Source: Bryobacterales bacterium
Lineage (GTDB): Bacteria > Acidobacteriota > Terriglobia > Bryobacterales > UBA6623
Length of the DNA: 64,000 nucleotides
Reading direction: 5' to 3'
Assembly (NCBI GenBank): GCA_028819255.1
Contig: JAPPMB010000041.1
Location: 118,175-182,174 of the forward strand
In this document: one piece after another, positions 8,110 through 15,887 of the stretch
Layout of the letters: each line of letters opens with the position of its first letter
Numbering within the stretch: position 1 is the stretch's first letter
Program-made: the position numbers and the translations under genes
The notes under the pieces: generated by a model
Database searches by the model: none
The model's input: only the letters and a program-made list of their open reading frames with translations
What the model was told of the DNA's origin: nothing

Positions 8110-8317
8110 AGTCGGCGAGAAGGCGTTCGACTGCGTGAAATGGACACGCAGCGCGCGTGACCGCATCAACGCAGAGATCCGGGACATGTCCCACGAAGAG
8201 CTGCAACGATGGTTGGATGCCCAGCGACCGACGGATCCGTTTCTGGCGGAACTGTTCGATCGCCGTGAGGCCCCGGAAGCCGGCCGGGCCTTCATCCGTG
8301 GGGCTGGCACTCGGTGA
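8099..8317 (+). CDS. Antitoxin partner of the HsdM-fused PIN domain, copy 1
   Basis: This 72-residue protein starts at an ATG inside the last codons of the hsdM-PIN gene, an overlap typical of toxin-antitoxin coupling. It contains KAFDCVKWTRSARDRINAEI and MSHEELQRWL. Short proteins of this (K.FD.V...R..RD.I..E...MS.EE) type are commonly encoded next to stand-alone PIN proteins of the IYIDTSV.GG class, so it is read as their antitoxin. The pairing with a toxin fused to a methylase is the odd feature. It lies within a ~300-bp unit repeated downstream. Confidence 0.65.
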   Translation: MKNEVGEKAFDCVKWTRSARDRINAEIRDMSHEELQRWLDAQRPTDPFLAELFDRREAPEAGRAFIRGAGTR

Positions 8318-8411
8318 GCCTAGCTTCGATCCGAGTGACGAATCAGACAGGAACGACAAGAAGATGAACTGCAACGAGATTGTCTTCAAGGTGGCCGAAG
8401 CCCCCGAAGGC
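8104..8411 (+). repeat. Direct repeat unit A (antitoxin plus HicB-like start)
   Basis: About 300 bases covering antitoxin copy 1 and the beginning of a HicB-like gene are repeated with high similarity at ~8656-8966, including the non-coding CTTCGATCCGAGT.ACGAATC joint. The pair indicates local tandem duplication. Confidence 0.65.
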
Positions 8412-8490
8412 GAACCGGAATTACAACGAAGTGAATCGGCGATTGGGATACCCGCCTGGGACCATTTGCACGCCGGAGGGAGTTGGAGAT
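8364..8490 (+). pseudogene. Fused scars: HicB-like N-terminus and PIN-toxin C-terminus
   Basis: The ATG at 8364 begins MNCNEIVFKVAEAPEGE, the start of the same HicB-like protein found intact at 8919. After ~17 codons the homology jumps, in another frame, to NYNEVNRRLGYPPGTI, which matches the C-terminal YSEVNRQLGYHPIEI of the HsdM-fused PIN domain. The PIN scar ends right at the ATG of antitoxin copy 2, just as the intact PIN ends at antitoxin copy 1. An unequal recombination event therefore left a toxin tail in front of a second antitoxin. Confidence 0.65.
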
Positions 8491-8692
8491 GGAGAACGAA
8501 GCTGGAGGCAAGTCATTTGACTGTGTGAAGATGACGCGGGAGATCCGGGACAAGATCTACGAGGAAACCAAGCACATGTCCAGATCTGAAGTCATCGAAT
8601 GGTATAACGCAGTCACGCTAGAGGATCCGTTTTTTGCCAGACTCCCAGAGGCCAAGATCGTGAAGCCGACGAAGAGGCGTTCGACCGTGTGA
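8489..8692 (+). CDS. Antitoxin-like protein, copy 2
   Basis: A GGAGGG site 8 bases upstream supports the ATG at 8489. The 67-residue product starts with KSFDCVKMTREIRDKIYEE and MSRSEVIEWYNA, aligned with copy 1 but more diverged. Its C-terminus differs (DPFFARLPEAKIVKPTKRR). Only a toxin tail remains upstream, so its toxin partner is lost. It may now serve the PIN domain fused to HsdM or be an orphan. Confidence 0.55.
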   Translation: MENEAGGKSFDCVKMTREIRDKIYEETKHMSRSEVIEWYNAVTLEDPFFARLPEAKIVKPTKRRSTV

Positions 8693-8966
8693 AATGGACG
8701 CGCAACACGCGTGAACGCTTCAACGCGGAGATCCGGGACATGTCCCACGAGGAGCTGCGACGGTGGTTCGCGGCCCAGCGACCGACGGATCCGTGTCTGA
8801 CGGAACTGTTCGATCGCCGTGAGGCCACCGGAAGATGGGCGGCCCTTCATCCGTGGGACTGGCACTCGACGAGCCAAGCTTCGATCCGAGTAACGAATCA
8901 GACAGGAACAAAGAGCAGATGAACCGCAACGAGATTATCTTCGAGGTAGCCGAAGCACCCGAAGGC
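8656..8966 (+). repeat. Direct repeat unit B
   Basis: Second copy of the ~300-bp unit at 8104-8411. It carries antitoxin copy 3 and the start of the intact HicB-like gene. A few indels shift the antitoxin frame near its end. Confidence 0.65.
8689..8922 (+). pseudogene. Antitoxin copy 3, start lost and tail frameshifted
   Basis: The frame contains EEAFDRVKWTRNTRERFNAE, MSHEELRRWFAAQRPTDP and LTELFDRREA, closely matching copy 1. The original start region lies inside the end of copy 2 in a different frame, so only a GTG at 8689 is available, deep in the conserved block. An indel after DRREA gives an unrelated tail. A shortened product is possible but probably not functional. Confidence 0.5.
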
Positions 8967-9131
8967 GGCTACGACGCCCGGGCGCTCGGCCACGGCATCT
9001 TCACGCAGGGCGAGAACTGGGACGGTCTCAAGGAAATGGTCCGGGACTCGGTGCGCTGCCACTTCGCCGGCGACAATGTGCCCGGCGTGATCAAATTGCA
9101 CTTCGTGAGGGACGAGGTCATTGCTGTATGA
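8919..9131 (+). CDS. HicB-like antitoxin
   Basis: The 70-residue product reads NEIIFEVAEAPEGGYDARAL, GHGIFTQGENWDGLKEMVRD and VIKLHFVRDEVIAV. This is the partial-RNase-H HicB-like fold often misannotated as '2-oxoisovalerate dehydrogenase'. Such proteins precede HicA toxins. Its stop overlaps the ATG of the HicA remnant as ATGA, so the two were translationally coupled. The gene itself is intact while its toxin is frameshifted. Confidence 0.7.
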   Translation: MNRNEIIFEVAEAPEGGYDARALGHGIFTQGENWDGLKEMVRDSVRCHFAGDNVPGVIKLHFVRDEVIAV

Positions 9132-9359
9132 GGCTCCCGCGATCTCTCCGGGCGGCTCGCGCGCCACTACGGCTCCGTCTTGACTCGAACGTGCGGAAGC
9201 CACATGACCGTCACGCGGGTCACGGAGGTCGGCAAGCACAGCGTGACCGTGCCCGCCCACCGCGAGCTGCGCGTCGGAACTCTGAACGCCATCGTGAGCG
9301 AGGTGGCGGAGGTCATTGGCCTATCCGAGGGGGCCGTGAGGGAAACGATCTTCGAGTGA
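9128..9359 (+). pseudogene. HicA-type toxin, one-base frameshift
   Basis: The start MRLPR is in frame with the ATG at 9128. From codon 6 the homology continues one frame over as DLSGRLARHYG, then TRTCGSHMTVTR, HSVTVPAHRELRVGTLNAIV and a TGA at 9357-9359. The GSHM and HRELRVGTL..I motifs are those of HicA mRNA interferases; the GSH histidine is the catalytic residue of the family. A single missing base after codon 5 disrupts it. A sequencing slip cannot be excluded, since the rest is well preserved. Confidence 0.65.
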
Positions 9360-9363
9360 CCGC

Positions 9364-10815
9364 ATGATCGCCGCCCTCACACCCTATCCCGAGATGCGCG
9401 ACTCCGGCGAGGAGTGGCTAGGCAGAGTGCCGGGGCATTGGGAGGTGCGGCGGCTGAAGACGCTCTCACAGATACGCTACGGTTTGGGCCAGCCCCCCAA
9501 GGAAGCGGCAGATGGCCTACCGCTGATACGAGCAACCAACGTTTCGCGAGGTGAGATCGTAGAATCCGATATGGTCTATGTAGACCCGAGCGACGTACCA
9601 GCCGGACGCAACGCGCTGCTTTCGGAGGGGGAAATCATAGTCGTAAGAAGCGGGGCCTATACAGCCGATTCAGCCATGATCCCAATGGCGTACAGCGGTG
9701 CAGTAACAGGCTATGACATGGTGGTGACCGTCACAAGAGCTTTACCTGAATTCATTGCACTAGCCCTACGGGCCGACTATGTCCGTGACGACCAGCTAGT
9801 TGTGGCAAGTACGCGATCTGCCCAACCACACCTGAATGCCCAGGAATTAGGTGATGCGTTTGTATTGCTCCCACTCCTGCACGAGCAAACCGCCATCGCC
9901 CGCTTCCTCGACGACGCCGACCGGCGCATCCGGCGCTACATTCGCGCCAAGGAAAGGCTGATCGATCTGCTGGAGGAGCAGAAGCAGGCCGTCGTTCACC
10001 AAGCTGTCACGGGCCAGATCAATGTTCGGACGGGGCGGCCGTATCCGGCCTACAAGGATTCCGGTGTGGAATGGCTGGGAGAAATACCGGAGCATTGGGG
10101 GGTAGTAGGTCTCTGCTACCGTTATGAGCAGTGTCTTGGCAAGATGCTCGACGGCAAACGGATCACTGGAGAATACCTCTTGCCGTATCTTCGCAACGTC
10201 GATGTGCAGTGGGACGACATCAACGTTGCGAATCTTCCACACATGGACATTCATCCAGATGAGATGGCGCGTTACACGGTCCGGCCGGGCGACCTCCTTG
10301 TTTGTGAAGGCGGAGAAGTGGGCCGTTGCGCGATCTGGAAGGGGGAGATCAGCCCCTGTGGATTCCAAAAGGCACTCCACCGCCTACGACCGAGGAATTA
10401 TCAACGAGATCGGCCGCGTTTTCTGTACTATGCGTTCTTGCTCGCCGTAGCCAGGAGTGCATTCACAGATGGACACGAGAGTACAATTGCGCACCTGACT
10501 GGCGAAAAGCTCCGACGTCACCGGTTCGCGTTCCCGTGCGTCGATGAGCAAACCGCCATTGTCCGCTTTCTGGACAACGCAACCGCCGCGATCAGCCGGA
10601 CCATCGAACTCACTCGACGCCAGATCACCCTTCTCCGCGAATACCGTACCCGCCTCACCGCCGACGTAGCGACCGGAAAGCTCGATGTGCGTGAGGCAGC
10701 GGCCAACCTGCCGGAGACGGATCCAATCGCGGGCAGGAACCGAGTCGAAACCATCCAAACCGAACCGCGTCCGAATGCGACCGAACACGACCTGGCGAAG
10801 GGGGCCATACCATGA
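9364..10815 (+). CDS. hsdS: Type I R-M specificity subunit HsdS
   Basis: The 483-residue protein has the two-repeat plan of HsdS. Each half opens with a conserved block (DSGEEWLGRVPGHWEVRRLK and YKDSGVEWLGEIPEHWGV), continues with a variable target-recognition domain and ends in a coiled-coil helix (HEQTAIARFLDDADRRIRRY and DEQTAIVRFLDNATAAISRT). The two recognition domains differ, so the target should be a bipartite asymmetric sequence. Its last codons overlap the DUF433 start as ATGA. It follows the HicA remnant by four bases, within the same operon. Confidence 0.9.
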   Translation: MIAALTPYPEMRDSGEEWLGRVPGHWEVRRLKTLSQIRYGLGQPPKEAADGLPLIRATNVSRGEIVESDMVYVDPSDVPAGRNALLSEGEIIVVRSGAYTADSAMIPMAYSGAVTGYDMVVTVTRALPEFIALALRADYVRDDQLVVASTRSAQPHLNAQELGDAFVLLPLLHEQTAIARFLDDADRRIRRYIRAKERLIDLLEEQKQAVVHQAVTGQINVRTGRPYPAYKDSGVEWLGEIPEHWGVVGLCYRYEQCLGKMLDGKRITGEYLLPYLRNVDVQWDDINVANLPHMDIHPDEMARYTVRPGDLLVCEGGEVGRCAIWKGEISPCGFQKALHRLRPRNYQRDRPRFLYYAFLLAVARSAFTDGHESTIAHLTGEKLRRHRFAFPCVDEQTAIVRFLDNATAAISRTIELTRRQITLLREYRTRLTADVATGKLDVREAAANLPETDPIAGRNRVETIQTEPRPNATEHDLAKGAIP

Positions 10816-11039
10816 CGGACTGGAACGAGTGCCCGGCGGTGGAACGCAACCCCCGCAAGATAAGCGGGGCCTGGACCTTCACCGGCACGAGGGTGCCGGT
10901 ATACGCCCTCTTCGAGAACCTAGAGAGCGGCGCGACAGTGAAGCAGTTCCTAGAGTGGTTTCCCGAAGTCAGGGAGTGGCACGTGGCGGCAGTGCTCAAC
11001 TACGAAGTGGAATACTTCAAGACGCCGACTCGACCATGA
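10812..11039 (+). CDS. DUF433 antitoxin inside the hsd operon
   Basis: This 75-residue protein has the DUF433 pattern RNPRKISGAWTFTGTRVPVY, ALFENLESGATVKQFLEWFP and WHVAAVLNYEVEYF. It overlaps hsdS by ATGA at its start and the DUF5615 gene by ATGA at its end, so ribosomes can move directly from specificity subunit to antitoxin to toxin. The family is regarded as a small DNA-binding antitoxin for PIN-like DUF5615 toxins. A second intact copy sits at 1043-1270. Confidence 0.8.
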   Translation: MTDWNECPAVERNPRKISGAWTFTGTRVPVYALFENLESGATVKQFLEWFPEVREWHVAAVLNYEVEYFKTPTRP

Positions 11040-11365
11040 AGATGTTGTTCGACCATGAAACCCCGGCACCGCTGCGACGCCATCTCAGGGAACATTCGGT
11101 GGACAGGTCGGCCGAGAGGGGCTGGGAGTTGCTTGAGAACGGTGAACTGATCCAGCGGGCCGAAGAGAATGGGTACCAAGTCATCGTGACGACGGACCAG
11201 AGCATGCGGTATCAGCAGAATCTCGCTGGCAGGAGGTTGGCGATCGTCCTTCTGCTTGCCACCTCATGGCCTAGGGTTCAGCACCGGACGGCGGAAATCC
11301 GGGCAGCCTTTGAGGAAGTGCAGCCTGGAGAACTCAGGGAAGTGCCGATCCCATGGACCGTGTGA
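11036..11365 (+). CDS. DUF5615 PIN-like toxin
   Basis: The 109-residue protein begins MKMLFDHETPAPLRRHLREH and has IVTTDQSMRYQQNLAG, giving the two conserved aspartates of DUF5615 (Mut7-C/PIN-like putative RNases). No stop or frameshift is present, in contrast to the copy at 720-1046. It ends one base before the hsdR ATG, so expression is tied to the restriction subunit. The likely role is an RNase toxin held by the DUF433 protein and released if the operon is lost. Confidence 0.75.
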   Translation: MKMLFDHETPAPLRRHLREHSVDRSAERGWELLENGELIQRAEENGYQVIVTTDQSMRYQQNLAGRRLAIVLLLATSWPRVQHRTAEIRAAFEEVQPGELREVPIPWTV

Positions 11366-11366
11366 A

Positions 11367-14300
11367 ATGACCACAGACACTTCCGAACTCGGCCTCGAAC
11401 GGCTCATCTGCGAGGCGCTCACCGGCGACCCGTGCGATCCGCCATCCGGCCTCACCTTGGGTGAGCCGCCACAGGGCTACGGTGGCGTCGGCTGGTCCCG
11501 CGGCAATCACCACGACTACAACCGCGAGTACTGCGTCGACCTCGTCCAGCTCCGCACCTTCGTTCACGCCACCCAACCCGACACCGCTCCCGCGCTCCGC
11601 CTCGCCGAGGACTGTCCCACCCGCCGCAAGTTCCTCGCGCGCCTCCAAGGCGAGATCAACAAGCGCGGCACCATCGACGTCCTCCGCAACGGCATCAGGC
11701 ACGGGCCTCACGACCTCGACCTCTTCTACGGCACACCCTCCGCCCAGAACGAGACGGCCCAGCGGCGCTTCCGACAGAACCGGTTCAGCGTCACGCGCCA
11801 GCTCCGATACAGCCAGGACAACGCCCAGCGCGCGCTCGATATCGGGCTCTTTATCAACGGGCTCCCGGTGTTCACCTTCGAACTGAAGAACAGCCTCACC
11901 AAGCAGACCTTCCACGACGCCATCTGGCAGTACAGACTGGACCGCAACCCGCTCGAACCCCTCTTCCGGCTTGGGCGCTGCGTCGCGCACTTCGCCATCG
12001 ACGAGAGCGAGGGCCATTTCTGCACCCACCTGCGGGGGAAGGAGTCGTGGTTCCTGCCCTTCAACCGCGGCTGGAACCGGGGTGCCGGGAACCCGCCCAA
12101 TCCGCACGGTCTCAAGACGGAATATCTGTGGCGGGACATTCTCACACGAGAGAGCGTGAGCAACATTCTGGAGAACTACGCGCAGGTGGTGGAGTCGAAG
12201 AATGCGAGTACCGGCAAGAAGAAGAGGGTTCAGATCTGGCCGAGATACCAGCAGCTCGACGTGGTCCGCAGACTATTGAAGGATTCCGGTACGCAGGGGG
12301 CCGGAAAGAAGTACCTGATCCAGCACTCGGCAGGCAGCGGCAAGAGCTACTCGATCGCTTGGCTGGCCCATCAGCTGATCCCGCTCGAAAAGGACGGCAA
12401 GCGTGTCTTTGACTCAATCATCGTCGTCACCGACCGGCTCATCCTCGACAGGCAGATCCGCGACACGATCCGGCAGTACGCGCAGGTGAGTTCCACGGTG
12501 GGGCACGCCGAGCGGTCGGGCGACCTGCGCCGGTTCATCGAGCAGGGCAAGAAGATCATCATCTCGACGATTCAGAAGTTTCCGTTCATCCTCGACGAGA
12601 TCGGCAACGAGCAGCGGGGACGCAATTTTGCGATCATTATCGACGAGGCACACTCGAGCCAAGGCGGCAGGACCAGTGCGGCCATGTCCCAAGCGCTGGG
12701 CGAGGCGGGCGAGAAGGAAGGGGAAGAGACCTACGAGGACCGGATCAACCGACTGATGGAGTCGCGCAAGCTGCTGTCCAACGCCAGCTACTACGCCTTC
12801 ACGGCCACGCCTAAGAACAAGACGCTGGAGATCTTCGGCGATCCTGAGCCGGAAGGCGACGGTACGGTGCCACATCGTCCTTTCCATGTCTACAGCATGA
12901 AGCAGGCGATCCAGGAGGGATTCATCCTGGACGTGCTCAAGCACTACACACCTGTGAAGAGCTACTACAGGCTTGCCAAGACCGGGAAGGGCGATCCCGA
13001 GTTCGACACCGGTAAGGCCCGCAAGAAGCTCCGGCGCTACGTGGAGGGGCACGGGCACGCGATCCGGCTGAAGGGCGAGATCATGGTCGACCACTTTCAT
13101 GCGCACGTGATTGGCCAGCGCAAGATCGGCGGCAAGGCACGGGCGATGGTGGTGACCAACGGGATCAGGCGCGCGATGCAGTACTTTCACACCATCCGCG
13201 ACTACTTGAAGATGCGCAAGAGCCCCTACAAGGCGATCGTGGCGTTCTCGGGGGAGCACGACTACGGCGGCCAGAACGTGAGCGAGGCCACACTGAACGG
13301 ATTCCCGTCGGCGAGGATCGCCGAGAGGTTCCAAGAGGATCCCTACCGCCTCCTCATCTGCGCTGACAAGTTCCAGACCGGCTACGACGAGCCCCTCCTC
13401 CATACCATGTACGTCGACAAGACGCTCTCGGGAATCAGGGCGGTCCAGACCCTGTCGCGGCTCAATCGGGCGCACCGGAAGAAGCATGATGTCTTCGTGC
13501 TCGACTTCCTGAACGACACGGAGACCATCACGAAGGCCTTCTCGCAGTACTACCGCACCACGATCCTGGCCGACGAGACCGACCCCAACAAGCTGCACGA
13601 TCTACAGAGCGACCTAGACGGCGCCCAGGTGTACTCGCCCGATCAGATCACGACGTTTGTGGAGCGGTACCTGGACGGCGAGGCGCGCGAGCGACTCGAC
13701 CCGATTCTGGACCGGTGCGCGGCGGTGTACGTCAACGAGCTGGGCGAGGACGAGCAGGTCGCGTTCAAGAGCAAGGCAAAGGGGTTCGTGCGCACCTACG
13801 CCTTTCTCTCGTCGATCCTGCCCTACAACAACCTTGACTGGGAGGAGCGCTCAACCTTCCTGAACTTCCTGATCCCGAAACTGCCCGCGCCTGAGGATCC
13901 GGACCTGTCGAAGGGCATCCTCGAGATGATCGACATGGATAGCTACCGGGTAGAGAAGCGTGCGATCCGGAACATCATCCTGAAGGACGAGGACGCGGAG
14001 ATCGATCCCGTGCCAGGGGAAGGAGGCGGTGGACGGCCCGAAGTCGAACTGGACCGGCTGTCAAACATCATCGCCGAGTTCAACAACCTGTTCGGGGGGA
14101 TCGAGTGGGAGGACGAGGATCGGATCCACCGGATGATCACCGTGGACATCCCGGCCAAGGTGGCTGAAGACAGCGCCTTCAGGAATGCAAGACGGAACTC
14201 CGATCGGGAGAACGCCCGGATCGAGCACGACAGGGCGCTCGGGCAGGCCATGATGAGCATCATGTCGGACGACGCGCAGCTGTACCAACAGTTCGTGGAC

Positions 14301-14372
14301 AACGAGGACTTCAGGCAATGGGTGGGACGCAAATCGTTTGCGTTGACCTACGAGACACCGCCTGCGACATGA
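11367..14372 (+). CDS. hsdR: Type I restriction endonuclease subunit HsdR
   Basis: The ATG at 11367 follows the toxin stop by one base and gives MTTDTSELGLERLICEALTG, conserved in the remnant at 724. The ~1001-residue protein carries the PD-(D/E)XK nuclease (GLPVFTFELKNSLTKQTFHD, residues ~150-190). Walker A HSAGSGKSYS is at ~320, helicase motif II IIIDEAHSSQGG follows, then SF2 motor blocks (ALTATP-like YYAFTATPKNK, TGYDEPLLHTMYVDK, QTLSRLNRAH) and a C-terminal helical region. It cleaves unmodified DNA after ATP-driven translocation as part of R2M2S. The frame is complete. Confidence 0.93.
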   Translation: MTTDTSELGLERLICEALTGDPCDPPSGLTLGEPPQGYGGVGWSRGNHHDYNREYCVDLVQLRTFVHATQPDTAPALRLAEDCPTRRKFLARLQGEINKRGTIDVLRNGIRHGPHDLDLFYGTPSAQNETAQRRFRQNRFSVTRQLRYSQDNAQRALDIGLFINGLPVFTFELKNSLTKQTFHDAIWQYRLDRNPLEPLFRLGRCVAHFAIDESEGHFCTHLRGKESWFLPFNRGWNRGAGNPPNPHGLKTEYLWRDILTRESVSNILENYAQVVESKNASTGKKKRVQIWPRYQQLDVVRRLLKDSGTQGAGKKYLIQHSAGSGKSYSIAWLAHQLIPLEKDGKRVFDSIIVVTDRLILDRQIRDTIRQYAQVSSTVGHAERSGDLRRFIEQGKKIIISTIQKFPFILDEIGNEQRGRNFAIIIDEAHSSQGGRTSAAMSQALGEAGEKEGEETYEDRINRLMESRKLLSNASYYAFTATPKNKTLEIFGDPEPEGDGTVPHRPFHVYSMKQAIQEGFILDVLKHYTPVKSYYRLAKTGKGDPEFDTGKARKKLRRYVEGHGHAIRLKGEIMVDHFHAHVIGQRKIGGKARAMVVTNGIRRAMQYFHTIRDYLKMRKSPYKAIVAFSGEHDYGGQNVSEATLNGFPSARIAERFQEDPYRLLICADKFQTGYDEPLLHTMYVDKTLSGIRAVQTLSRLNRAHRKKHDVFVLDFLNDTETITKAFSQYYRTTILADETDPNKLHDLQSDLDGAQVYSPDQITTFVERYLDGEARERLDPILDRCAAVYVNELGEDEQVAFKSKAKGFVRTYAFLSSILPYNNLDWEERSTFLNFLIPKLPAPEDPDLSKGILEMIDMDSYRVEKRAIRNIILKDEDAEIDPVPGEGGGGRPEVELDRLSNIIAEFNNLFGGIEWEDEDRIHRMITVDIPAKVAEDSAFRNARRNSDRENARIEHDRALGQAMMSIMSDDAQLYQQFVDNEDFRQWVGRKSFALTYETPPAT

Positions 14373-14501
14373 GCGGGCGGAGGCTCCGGCAGTGGAAGAC
14401 AAGGTGCGGATATCCCATGAGGCTTCCTACAAGTCCAGAAGGCATGTTCGACGAGTCGCTGCCGGACGCCGTTCGACAGCCCGCGTGCCACAACGAACAT
14501 T

Positions 14502-14877
14502 ATGGCCATCGCGATAAGGTCATGCGGAAGTCGGGCGCTGGAACGGCTGCATGCCCGCTATGACGCACGCGTTGCCAATCCGGCGCAAGCCGCGGCGTCC
14601 CGGCCTGATCATCGCGGAGGGATGCCGCGGACCGGATGCCGTCGGAAACGGCGGTGCCGCAAACGTCTCGGAACCTGCCCGGCGGCCCGGGATAGCGCGT
14701 CACTCGCTGTCTCGGATCATCCATGGTCATGCTGCCGTCACGCGTTCACTCGCTGTCCGGCTGATAGCCGAGGGATGGCTCCATCGGCAGGCGCGAGTGG
14801 GATGTCGCCCGCGAGCGCGAGAAGCTGGCAGCATGACGCGTCCGGCCAGCCGGAACCGCAGCGCGACCGACGGATAG
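14502..14877 (+). pseudogene. higBA-type toxin-antitoxin remnant
   Basis: A short frame at 14502 (IRSCGSRALERLHARYDAR) resembles the beginning of HigB/RelE-type toxins. It is cut after ~15 codons. Directly after it, another frame reads THALPIRRKPRRPG, then EPARRPGIARHSLSRIIHGH and AAVTRSLAVRLI, the XRE helix-turn-helix of HigA-type antitoxins with a shortened start and a shifted tail. The toxin body has been deleted and the antitoxin is damaged. Interpretation depends on short matches. Confidence 0.4.
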
Positions 14878-15266
14878 AGCGAGAACCGTCCGGTTCGCAG
14901 CCGTGGTGGCCTAGCCCGCAGCTTGACAACGGCCGATTGTCCCTCCATCCGTCGATTGTTTCGACCTAGCCTAGCCGCGTCAGGTTCGCGGGTCAGCGAA
15001 CCTGCCGAGGGCCTTTCTCGGCTGTCCGCCCGGGTCGGATCGCTCTTCCCTCGGTCCGGCACTTCAATGAAGCGGCGAAATCCACAATAAGGCCGCCGAT
15101 ACGCTGTCTCAGCAACCAGCACCGCCTCGCCATTCAGTGCGTTGTAAGCGGTTCAATGCCTCCGCCACATGAAGCTCTCACGGACTTGGACGTCGAAATC
15201 ATCACGAGTCTCGAAGACAAGGGCCCAAGGCGCTCAGGGCGGCGGGGGCTTCCGAATGCGATGCGA
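14878..15266. other. No recognisable gene
   Basis: These ~390 bases between the higBA-like scar and the end of vapC contain only shadow frames with serine/arginine/proline-rich translations. I see no RNA gene, strong hairpin or conserved protein segment. Confidence 0.4.
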
Positions 15267-15653
15267 TCACCAGAGTCGCGATACGCCGTACGGATCGAAG
15301 CACTCCTCAATGGAAATGAGTACAAGGCTCCGCGCCAGAGCCTGAGCGATCAGCATTCGGTCAAACGGATCACGAAGGGGACCTGGCAGCGATCCTGCCC
15401 GCGCAGCGTCTTCAACGGTGATCGCCAACTCATCAAAACCCTGGTCGGAGATCGTCCCAGCGAAATTGAGTGCGACTGCTTCCGCCGCCGGAAGTCTGCC
15501 CAGACGATACTTGGTGGCGACCTCCCACGCCGATGCGGCGCTGATCAATACCTCGTTTGCTTCGTCCGAGATTGCCTGCTTGGCAGTTGGCGACAACCGT
15601 TGGCTTCCGACAAGCCACCACAGCAGCGCATGTGTGTCGAGGAGCGCCCGCAC
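15267..15653 (-). CDS. vapC: VapC-type PIN toxin
   Basis: The 128-residue protein has the PIN RNase layout. LLDTHALLWWLVG at the N-terminus gives the first aspartate, SAASAWEVATKYRLGRLP the glutamate, and LRDPFDRMLIAQA the third acidic site. It belongs to the VapC group with PFDR..IAQA. It starts three bases after the antitoxin stop and appears complete. It should cleave RNA when free of its antitoxin. The vapBC pair lies downstream of hsdR and was part of the duplicated segment; the second copy has lost it. Confidence 0.88.
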   Translation of the reverse strand: MRALLDTHALLWWLVGSQRLSPTAKQAISDEANEVLISAASAWEVATKYRLGRLPAAEAVALNFAGTISDQGFDELAITVEDAARAGSLPGPLRDPFDRMLIAQALARSLVLISIEECFDPYGVSRLW

Positions 15654-15656
15654 GCT

Positions 15657-15887
15657 TCAACGCTCCCAGCTTGCGAGTTCGGCCTCTGGGAGCGGATCGA
15701 AGAAACTCTCATCTACCTCAATGCTCCCCCGCAAGGCTCCGAATCGACGTTTGCCGCGGACGCGAAAACGTACGAGGCGCGCAATTGGCTCTCCGTTCCG
15801 GGCAATGACGACCTCGTCGCCAGCTTCTACCTGCACGAGCAAGCGAGACAACTGTGTCTTCGCTTGATGGATGTTCACTACGGCCAT
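15657..15887 (-). CDS. vapB: VapB/Phd-type antitoxin
   Basis: The ATG at 15887 is preceded by GAGGAG at suitable spacing and gives MAVVNIHQAKTQLSRLLVQV, then GDEVVIARNGEPIARLV, the standard Phd/YefM DNA-binding fold. A C-terminal tail (IEVDESFFDPLPEAELASWE) would wrap the toxin. About 76 residues. It should bind its own promoter as a complex with VapC. Its first codons, with upstream DNA, are repeated at 19506-19546. Confidence 0.85.
   Translation of the reverse strand: MAVVNIHQAKTQLSRLLVQVEAGDEVVIARNGEPIARLVRFRVRGKRRFGALRGSIEVDESFFDPLPEAELASWER

Noticed and set aside
12414-13598. Long minus-strand frame inside hsdR
   Set aside because: The plus strand encodes a complete HsdR with all motifs; the antisense frame is a codon-bias shadow.
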